From assembly GCA_002404465.1 (NCBI GenBank), contig DHJT01000087.1, forward strand, positions 1 to 7,628: a stretch of 7,628 bases of DNA. Direction: 5' to 3'. The translations under genes were made by a program, and so were the position numbers. The stretch is from Sutterella sp. UBA4713 (lineage in GTDB: Bacteria; Pseudomonadota; Gammaproteobacteria; Burkholderiales; Burkholderiaceae_F). Under the pieces are notes generated by a model that was given only the letters and a program-made list of their open reading frames with translations, was not told the DNA's origin and did no database searches. Positions 1 to 4,511 of this stretch are shown in pieces; position 1 is the stretch's first letter; each line of letters opens with the position of its first letter.

Positions 1-80
1 CGGGGTGAAGTGGCTTGATGTGGCGGGGCTCTCCTAATGACTCCGTACCCTCTGGCTTACGACGCCGACGGTTGTGCGCG

Positions 81-89
81 TGATATATC
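81..89 (+). promoter_or_regulatory. Possible extended -10 promoter for the cold-shock gene
   Basis: The bases TGATATATC fit the extended -10 pattern TGnTATAAT with four of six matches in the hexamer. No convincing -35 box lies 16-18 bases upstream, which is tolerable for an extended -10 promoter. A start near 95 would give a leader of about 90 bases before the cold-shock ATG, and long leaders are known for cspA-type genes. A run of seven or more T follows at once. This is a motif match only, and a promoter further upstream is equally possible. Confidence 0.25.
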
Positions 90-109
90 CTTTTTTTGCG
101 CTAACCGGG

Positions 110-163
110 CTTGGGACCTTCTTTTTGCAAAGCGGGCACGTTGATTCGCGGTAGGTCTTCAAG
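110..163 (+). promoter_or_regulatory. Possible stem-loop in the cold-shock gene leader
   Basis: CTTGGGACCT (110-119) can pair with AGGTCTTCAAG (153-163) as a ten-pair helix with two G-U wobbles and one bulged C. The loop is about 33 bases. The 3' arm ends 12 bases before the AGGAG ribosome binding site, so folding could change access to it. Temperature-responsive leader structures are established for enterobacterial cspA, but this sequence shows no obvious cold-box match. The pairing was found by eye without an energy calculation. Confidence 0.3.
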
Positions 164-174
164 TGGAGGATATT

Positions 175-179
175 AGGAG
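175..179 (+). promoter_or_regulatory. Ribosome binding site that sets the cold-shock start
   Basis: AGGAG lies seven bases before the ATG at 187. An in-frame GTG at 163 would add eight residues, but the Shine-Dalgarno sequence falls inside that extension, and cold-shock proteins usually begin a few residues before the KWFN motif. The ATG at 187 is therefore preferred. Confidence 0.85.
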
Positions 180-186
180 AAAAAAC

Positions 187-393
187 ATGGCAAGCGGTAT
201 TGTCAAATGGTTTAACGACGCCAAAGGATTCGGTTTTATTACTCCCGATGAGGGCGGAGAGGATTTGTTCGCCCACTTCTCGGCCATCGAAATCGACGGT
301 TTTAAGACCCTCAAGGAGGGTCAGAAGGTCACGTTTGACGTTGTGACCGGCCCCAAGGGCAAGCAAGCTGCCCACATCAAACCCGAGAAATAA
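187..393 (+). CDS. cspA: CspA-family cold-shock protein
   Basis: This 68-residue protein is a single cold-shock domain, a five-stranded OB-fold that binds single-stranded RNA and DNA in the cytoplasm. Members act as RNA chaperones that melt secondary structure and aid translation in the cold or during growth. The conserved KWFN lies at residues 7-10, RNP1 (KGFGFI) at 13-18, and RNP2 as DLFAHF at 26-31 followed by SAI. The C-terminal stretch, with VTFDV followed by GPKGKQAAHI, is also typical. The length matches the usual 65-70 residues. A good AGGAG site supports the ATG start, and the gene appears monocistronic because a strong terminator follows 18 bases after the stop. The leader may be structured, which would suit post-transcriptional control. 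The family is certain, but which paralogue (cspA, cspD, cspE and so on), and whether it is cold-induced, cannot be told from sequence, so the symbol is a family label. Confidence 0.95.
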   Translation: MASGIVKWFNDAKGFGFITPDEGGEDLFAHFSAIEIDGFKTLKEGQKVTFDVVTGPKGKQAAHIKPEK

Positions 394-411
394 TTCTTGA
401 CGGTTTTACAC

Positions 412-445
412 AAACGCCCTTGCCCTGAAAACGCGAGGGCGTTTT
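412..445 (+). terminator. Intrinsic terminator after the cold-shock gene
   Basis: AAACGCCCTTGC (412-423) and GCGAGGGCGTTT (433-444) form a 12-base-pair stem with one T-G wobble. The loop has nine bases, and the 3' arm ends in TTTT (442-445). The stem is GC-rich in its middle, as expected for Rho-independent termination. It lies between the cold-shock stop (393) and the DUF192 start (463), so it should separate the two transcription units. Confidence 0.85.
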
Positions 446-453
446 CGTATAAA
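425..453 (+). promoter_or_regulatory. Possible promoter for the DUF192-AIM24 pair
   Basis: CTGAAA (425-430, four of six matches to the -35 consensus) and TATAAA (448-453, five of six matches to the -10 consensus) are separated by 17 bases. The predicted start is near 460, only two or three bases before the ATG at 463, so the mRNA would be nearly leaderless. The -35 element would sit in the loop and 3' side of the upstream terminator hairpin. The match is moderate and untested. Confidence 0.35.
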
Positions 454-462
454 TTCCCCGAC

Positions 463-909
463 ATGGTCCGACACGTCCTTCTTATAATCGGACTACTTGT
501 GTATTCTTTTTCGGTAACGGCCATGGAGACTCTTTCTCTTCGTATCAACGATCAAACGCTTGAACTCGAAGTGGCACGTACCGAGGCCGAACGTGAACGC
601 GGATTGATGGGGCGCTGCGAGCTGAAAGAAAATACCGGCATGGCTTTTTTCTTTAATCCCCCGGAGTCCGTCGGATTTTGGATGAAAAACACCCTCATCA
701 ATCTTGACATTGCTTTTATCGATGAGGCCGGGTATGTGTTTCACACCGATACGATGCGCGCCAATTCATTAACGCTCCATCACTCATACGGTCTTGTCTC
801 CGTTGCCATTGAACTGCCGCAGGGAACCCTGCGCCGACTACGAATTAAACCGGGGACGTACTTTCCGGAACTGGACCGCAAAACACAAACCCATACGCAA
901 ACGCCGTAA
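463..909 (+). CDS. Exported DUF192 family protein
   Basis: This 148-residue protein belongs to the DUF192 (PF02643) family, small envelope or secreted proteins with no settled biochemical role. Residues 1-20 look like a signal peptide: Arg3, a hydrophobic core at about 5-18, and a likely signal peptidase I site after V18-T19-A20. The mature part carries the family hallmarks RGLMGR at 46-51, TGMAFFF at 58-64 and FWMKNTL at 72-78, followed by a strand with LDIAFID. The ATG at 463 was chosen because it gives the intact signal peptide. A TTG at 397 in the same frame would run through the terminator hairpin, and the ATG at 523 would remove the export signal. No Shine-Dalgarno sequence precedes 463. 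The C-terminal tail after about residue 138 is polar and rich in Thr and Gln. The AIM24 gene follows 27 bases later and is probably co-transcribed. Family assignment is firm, the start fairly firm, the function unknown. Confidence 0.88.
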   Translation: MVRHVLLIIGLLVYSFSVTAMETLSLRINDQTLELEVARTEAERERGLMGRCELKENTGMAFFFNPPESVGFWMKNTLINLDIAFIDEAGYVFHTDTMRANSLTLHHSYGLVSVAIELPQGTLRRLRIKPGTYFPELDRKTQTHTQTP

Positions 910-936
910 TTCTGAAAATCACACAAAGGGAACCCC

Positions 937-1653
937 ATGAGCACATTTGAAGTGACAGGCAACGTCGATCCGCTCCTGACCGTTCGCATGCAAAAAGGCG
1001 ACGTTCTTTTTGCCGAAAGTAATGCCATGGTTTCCATGGATAAGTCCTTAACGCTCACAGGCGTTGCTCGCGGCGGTGTTTTAAGCTCGCTCGGGCGTAA
1101 ACTCCTAAACGATGAGAACTTTTTTCAAGAACGCTTTGAAGCCAAAGAGGGACCCGGCACGGTACTTCTTGCTCCGACCATTCCCGGCGACGTCAAGCTC
1201 TTAGATATCGGGGCTCGGACCTACATGCTTTCAGACGGCGCGTATCTTGCAAGTACCGAAGGCGTTACGCTTGAAGTGAAATCCCAAAGTTTGGGGAAAG
1301 CCCTCTTTTCACGCTCCGGCGGCCTTTTCCTCATGAAAGCTTCCGGAAGCGGCACTCTGGCCGTTTCCGGTTTCGGATCGGTTCGCTCTCTTACCGTCAC
1401 GCCCGACTCGCCTCTTGTTGTCGATAACGGACACGTCGTGGCATGGGATGCGGGGCTCAAACATGAGTTGACGGTTAACACCGCTCACCGAGGCTTTTTC
1501 GGCAAACTCATCGAAAGCGCCGTCACCGGCGAAGGCATCGTTCTGACGTTTACGGGAACGGGATGCGTCCTTGTCTGCTCACGAAATCGCGGCGGGTTCC
1601 TTGACTGGATTGCCGGGAACCTGCCTCAAGAAAAAGCCGCGAAGAACGGCTAA
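937..1653 (+). CDS. AIM24 / TIGR00266 family protein
   Basis: This 238-residue protein resembles the AIM24 (PF01987, TIGR00266) family, widespread beta-rich proteins with repeated jelly-roll-like folds. The yeast namesake is a mitochondrial protein linked to inner-membrane organisation, but the bacterial role is not established. Characteristic features are GDVLFAESNAMVSMD at residues 21-35, the GGVLSSLGRKLL segment at 46-57, the following NFFQERFEA, and LLAPTIPGDVKLLDI at 77-91. Regularly spaced Gly and alternating hydrophobic residues continue to the end, as in the rest of the family. There is no signal peptide or clear membrane helix, so a cytoplasmic location is likely. AAAGGGAA at 925-932 is a reasonable ribosome binding site. 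The gene lies 27 bases after the DUF192 gene and no terminator is visible between them, so they probably form an operon. It converges with msbA, leaving 21 bases between stops. Confidence 0.88.
   Translation: MSTFEVTGNVDPLLTVRMQKGDVLFAESNAMVSMDKSLTLTGVARGGVLSSLGRKLLNDENFFQERFEAKEGPGTVLLAPTIPGDVKLLDIGARTYMLSDGAYLASTEGVTLEVKSQSLGKALFSRSGGLFLMKASGSGTLAVSGFGSVRSLTVTPDSPLVVDNGHVVAWDAGLKHELTVNTAHRGFFGKLIESAVTGEGIVLTFTGTGCVLVCSRNRGGFLDWIAGNLPQEKAAKNG
1631..1651 (-). terminator. Possible msbA terminator inside the AIM24 gene end
   Basis: Read on the minus strand, AGCCG (1651-1647), a seven-base loop and CGGCT (1639-1635) form a five-pair stem followed by further T (1634-1631). It begins 23 bases past the msbA stop, while on the plus strand it encodes the last codons of the AIM24 protein. 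The stem is short but GC-rich, and the position and T-run fit a Rho-independent terminator for msbA. Confidence 0.45.
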
Positions 1654-1663
1654 CCGATATCGA

Positions 1664-1689
1664 ACCCGGTGCGCTTACGCGGGTCTTTT
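1664..1689 (+). terminator. Possible AIM24 terminator overlapping the msbA end
   Basis: On the plus strand ACCC (1664-1667) pairs with GGGT (1681-1684), and inside it GCG (1671-1673) pairs with CGC (1678-1680) around a CTTA loop. A three-base bulge sits on the 5' side. A short pyrimidine tail, CTTTT, follows at 1685-1689. It begins 10 bases after the AIM24 stop and overlaps the last codons and stop of msbA. The bulge and short T-run make it weaker than the cold-shock gene terminator. Confidence 0.4.
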
Positions 1690-3447
1690 GGAAAACTGCA
1701 ACGAATACAAGTGCGCATATTGGCCCTTTTTTTCCAGAAGCTCCGTATGGCACCCCATTTCGACGATACGCCCGTCCTTAATAACAACGATAAGGTCCGC
1801 TCCCTCAATCGTCGAGAGACGGTGCGCAACAACAAACGTCGTGCGCCCGCGCATAAGTTCTTTGAGCGAATCCTGGATGTATTTTTCACTTTGCGTGTCA
1901 AGGGCACTCGTGGCTTCGTCCAAAAGCAGAATCGGGGCATTCTTTAAAAGGGCGCGTGCAATGGAAATGCGTTGTTTTTGCCCGCCGGAAAGCCGACTTC
2001 CGGCCTCTCCGACCGGGGTATCGAGCCCCTTGGGAAGCGACTCGATAAAAGGCATCAGGTACGCCGCCCGAGCCGCCGCTTCAATCGCCTCGCGCGTTGC
2101 GTGTTCTTGTCCGAAGGCAATATTGGCGGCAATCGTGTCATCGAAAAGGACAACATCTTGGCTGACAAGGGCCAGATTTTTTCTCAGACTCTTGAGTGTC
2201 ACGGCACTTTGCGGTACTCCGTCAAAATAAATCTCGCCGGTGCTCGGAGCCCAAAAACGCGGAATCAGGTTAATGATGGTCGATTTTCCGGCACCCGAAT
2301 CTCCGACAAAGGCAATCGTTTGTCCCGGTTTCACATCGAGCGTGAAATCCGTCAGCGCGTTGTTTTTAGCCCCCTCATAGCGCAGTGAAACCCCGTCAAA
2401 GCGTACGCCTCCGGTCAAACGCGGCAATTCGGTCTTTCCCGTATCGGCCTCCGGCAACTCGTCGATAATCGAGTAGATACTGTCGCACGCAGCCGTCAGC
2501 CGTGCAATCGAGCCGTTAAGACTCGCCAGGTGCCGAATCGGCGGCAAGAGCATCAGTAAGGCCGTTAAGAACGTCACGAACTCGCCCATCGTAATGGCGC
2601 CCTGATGGGCCTGCGTTAAGGCAACGACGATGACGACGGAAACGGCACCGACCGCAACGAAACGCGTCATCGGCGTTCCGGCGCTCGAAACAAGTTGCAT
2701 ACGCAAGGCGAATTTGCGAATTTGCGCATTCACGGATTTAAAAAGTGCTTCTTCCCGCGCATATCCGTCGCAAACCTTAATGACATAACGCGCATCAATG
2801 GCTTCCTGGATCACTCCGCTCAATTGGCCCAGCGTGAGTTGGTACTTTTTGGCGTACTCACGCATGCGGCGCGTTACCCAACGCAAAATCAACGTAATCA
2901 GCGGTGCAATGACAAGCGAGACCAGTGTCAACTGCCAATTTTGGAAGAATAGAACAATAATAAGGCCTAAGACTTGCAGGGAATCCCGAACAATCGACGT
3001 CAAGATCTCGGCTGCGGTCCCTAAGGCATTACTCGCTTCATTGATGAACTTGGAAACAACGATACCCGACGGGAATTTTTGATGGGATGCTGCCGGCCAT
3101 CGAATAATATTGTCGAACATCTTGGCGCGCAAAACCGCGATAACGCTTTGCGAGACGCTCTGCAAAAGGTAAGAACTTGCAAAAGTCGATGCGCCGTGCA
3201 AAAAAGCAATCGCCACCAATGCCGCCGGCGCCCAATAAATCACGTTGGGATCTTTCTCATAAAATCCGGCATCCGTGAGTTTTCCGACAAAAATCGCAAT
3301 GACAGAGGCAGCGCCCGCCGTCACAATCATGGCAACAACGGCAGCCGCGATGGTTCCCTTGTAGGAACCGAAAAGTTTGATGAGGCGTTTAAAACTTTTT
3401 TCGGGCGCTTGGCTTTTCGGCGTTTCAGCCTTCGGAGTATCGGTCAT
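1675..3447 (-). CDS. msbA: MsbA-type lipid A export ABC transporter
   Basis: This 590-residue half-transporter fuses one membrane domain to one ATPase domain and should act as a homodimer in the inner membrane. MsbA proteins use ATP to flip lipid A-core from the cytoplasmic to the periplasmic leaflet before transport to the cell surface. About six membrane helices lie near residues 31-55, 70-95, 152-169, 172-190, 262-280 and 288-303. The nucleotide-binding domain has Walker A GDSGAGKST (382-390), Q-loop Gln430, signature LSGGQ (486-490), Walker B ILLLDE (506-511) with catalytic Glu511, D-loop SALD (514-517) and switch His542. All ATPase motifs are intact and the length is close to that of E. 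coli MsbA. The first 17 or so residues are a polar extension. The ATG at 3447 lacks a strong Shine-Dalgarno sequence, and an inverted repeat sits just upstream. The divergent LPS-type glycosyltransferase and the same-strand dnaE beyond it support MsbA over a drug exporter of the same superfamily, though sequence alone does not exclude other lipid substrates. Confidence 0.88.
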   Translation of the reverse strand: MTDTPKAETPKSQAPEKSFKRLIKLFGSYKGTIAAAVVAMIVTAGAASVIAIFVGKLTDAGFYEKDPNVIYWAPAALVAIAFLHGASTFASSYLLQSVSQSVIAVLRAKMFDNIIRWPAASHQKFPSGIVVSKFINEASNALGTAAEILTSIVRDSLQVLGLIIVLFFQNWQLTLVSLVIAPLITLILRWVTRRMREYAKKYQLTLGQLSGVIQEAIDARYVIKVCDGYAREEALFKSVNAQIRKFALRMQLVSSAGTPMTRFVAVGAVSVVIVVALTQAHQGAITMGEFVTFLTALLMLLPPIRHLASLNGSIARLTAACDSIYSIIDELPEADTGKTELPRLTGGVRFDGVSLRYEGAKNNALTDFTLDVKPGQTIAFVGDSGAGKSTIINLIPRFWAPSTGEIYFDGVPQSAVTLKSLRKNLALVSQDVVLFDDTIAANIAFGQEHATREAIEAAARAAYLMPFIESLPKGLDTPVGEAGSRLSGGQKQRISIARALLKNAPILLLDEATSALDTQSEKYIQDSLKELMRGRTTFVVAHRLSTIEGADLIVVIKDGRIVEMGCHTELLEKKGQYAHLYSLQFSKRPA

Positions 3448-3461
3448 GGAATGTGCTTATC

Positions 3462-3477
3462 GTTGCAAAAGTGCAAC
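3462..3477. repeat. Perfect inverted repeat before msbA
   Basis: GTTGCA and TGCAAC are exact inverted copies separated by AAAG. The repeat ends 14 bases upstream of the msbA ATG and would fall at the extreme 5' end of a transcript from the candidate msbA promoter. It could be a regulator site or an RNA hairpin protecting the 5' end or affecting initiation. Six-base arms can also arise by chance. Confidence 0.4.
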
Positions 3478-3484
3478 TAAAAAA

Positions 3485-3513
3485 TTTATCCGCGTAATCG
3501 GACGGATTTTACA
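3485..3513 (-). promoter_or_regulatory. Weak candidate msbA promoter
   Basis: Read on the minus strand, TGTAAA (3513-3508) and GATAAA (3490-3485) are spaced by exactly 17 bases, with three and four of six matches to the -35 and -10 consensus. The predicted start is near 3478, giving a leader of about 31 bases. It is the best candidate I see in the divergent region for msbA, but the match is modest. Confidence 0.3.
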
Positions 3514-3521
3514 GGCTCCTT

Positions 3522-3541
3522 CTTCTTTAATGCGAAAGAAG
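3522..3541. repeat. Perfect inverted repeat at the glycosyltransferase promoter
   Basis: CTTCTTT and AAAGAAG are exact inverted copies flanking a six-base spacer (AATGCG). The repeat covers the predicted -35 hexamer and the start of the promoter spacer of the glycosyltransferase gene, a position where a bound dimeric regulator would block RNA polymerase. No known operator consensus is recognised, so the regulatory role is inference from symmetry and position. Confidence 0.4.
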
Positions 3542-3554
3542 CCGCCCCTATAAT
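3526..3554 (+). promoter_or_regulatory. Promoter for the glycosyltransferase gene
   Basis: A perfect -10 box TATAAT (3549-3554) lies 17 bases after a weak -35 TTTAAT (3526-3531). The predicted start near 3561 gives a leader of about 18 bases, enough to hold the TGAGG ribosome binding site at 3569-3573. The geometry with the downstream start codon is good, so this is the best-supported promoter in the window. Confidence 0.6.
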
Positions 3555-3578
3555 AAGAAAGTTCTAACTGAGGTTCCC

Positions 3579-4511
3579 ATGACGACCGTTTTATGCCGCC
3601 TTCCCAATCATGTCGGCGATTGTTGTATGTGTCTGCCGGCCTTGCGCCTCTTGCAAGCAAGCGGATTTACTCCGGCACTTGTCGGCAAGCGCTGGGCCGG
3701 TGACCTTGTGGCCGGCATGGGCTGGCGTTTCGATCCGATTGAAGGCCATTTTTTCGACGATGTCACGCGCATTCGATTTATCGCGCGTAATGCCGGTGCC
3801 AAGTACGGTCTCTTAATGCCCAATTCCTTCGGCTCTGCCCTTCTATTCCGTTTTGCCCATGTGCGTGTAGCCGGCCTTTCAACGGATTTGCGCGGTTTCC
3901 TTTTAAACGATTCGATTAAAGAACCGGGGCCCTGCCATGAAGTCGAACGTTTTTTTTACGTTGCGCACGAAGCCGTCAAAGCCTGGGGCGGGACTCCGGC
4001 TTGGGATAACGCCCCGAAGAACTTAGGACTCCTCGTTTTAAAGCGTCACGAGGCGGCAGCCCGAAATTTACGGCGGGAATACGCCATCCCGGAGCGCTAT
4101 GCGATTTTGGCGCCCGTCGCAAGGGGGTTACATAAAGGGCATGTGAAATACTGGTCGCACTTTAACGACTTATGCGCTCCGCTTCGCGCCATGGGAATCG
4201 AACCCATTGTCATTCCGTCAGTCCGCGAAGAACAGCAAGCGAAAACCTTGTGCCCGGATGCCATGTTCCTGCCGCCTATGGGATTGGGTAATTTTGCCGC
4301 CCTTGCCAGACATGCCGAATTCGTGATTGCCAATGATTCAGGCGTCAGTCACGTTGCAGCCGGACTCGGAATCAAACAGATTACGCTTGTCGGCGTCACG
4401 GATTCCAAACGTACGGGGCCCTGGAATCCTCAAGCCATTGTGCTCGGCTCCAAAGGCGCCTGGCCCTCCGTAACGGACGTTTTAGAAGCAATCGACCGTA
4501 TCCGCCAGTAG
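3579..4511 (+). CDS. Family 9 glycosyltransferase, heptosyltransferase-like
   Basis: This 310-residue protein looks like a glycosyltransferase family 9 enzyme, the ADP-heptose:LPS heptosyltransferase group (WaaC/WaaF), which transfers heptose to the growing lipopolysaccharide inner core at the cytoplasmic face of the inner membrane. It has a two-lobed GT-B layout. The N-terminal motif RLPNHVGD (7-14) followed by LPALRLL contains Asp14, equivalent to the family's catalytic base. Lys190 in KYW corresponds to the conserved basic residue opening the C-terminal lobe, and the NDSG motif (252-255), then HVAAGLG and TDSKRTGPWNP, forms the sugar-nucleotide site. Asp14 is followed by a cysteine-rich CCMC (15-18) where hydrophobic or small residues are usual. 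At 310 residues it is somewhat shorter than E. coli WaaF (about 348). TGAGG five bases before the ATG supports the start. The gene diverges from msbA, fitting an LPS role, and its 3' end overlaps dnaE by 30 bases. The exact donor and acceptor cannot be read from sequence, so no symbol is given. Confidence 0.85.
   Translation: MTTVLCRLPNHVGDCCMCLPALRLLQASGFTPALVGKRWAGDLVAGMGWRFDPIEGHFFDDVTRIRFIARNAGAKYGLLMPNSFGSALLFRFAHVRVAGLSTDLRGFLLNDSIKEPGPCHEVERFFYVAHEAVKAWGGTPAWDNAPKNLGLLVLKRHEAAARNLRREYAIPERYAILAPVARGLHKGHVKYWSHFNDLCAPLRAMGIEPIVIPSVREEQQAKTLCPDAMFLPPMGLGNFAALARHAEFVIANDSGVSHVAAGLGIKQITLVGVTDSKRTGPWNPQAIVLGSKGAWPSVTDVLEAIDRIRQ

Noticed and set aside
2..37. Open frame at the left edge ending in TAA, possibly the tail of an upstream gene
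   Set aside because: Only eleven codons are visible and they match nothing I recognise. A short open stretch at an edge is expected by chance.
163..186. GTG start giving the cold-shock protein eight extra residues
   Set aside because: The extension contains the Shine-Dalgarno sequence of the ATG at 187 and is not part of the cold-shock domain.
34..375. 113-residue minus-strand frame across the cold-shock gene
   Set aside because: It is antisense to a clear gene and its leader and has no recognisable protein features.
397..462. TTG start extending the DUF192 protein by 22 residues
   Set aside because: It runs through the terminator hairpin and would place charged residues ahead of a good signal peptide.
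483..488. Perfect TATAAT within the DUF192 signal peptide codons
   Set aside because: No -35 box or TG extension is at the right distance, and a start there would lose the export signal.
1571..2230. 219-residue plus-strand frame opposite msbA
   Set aside because: It lies opposite the conserved ATPase domain of msbA. Its composition (many Arg, Ser, Cys) is typical of an antisense shadow.
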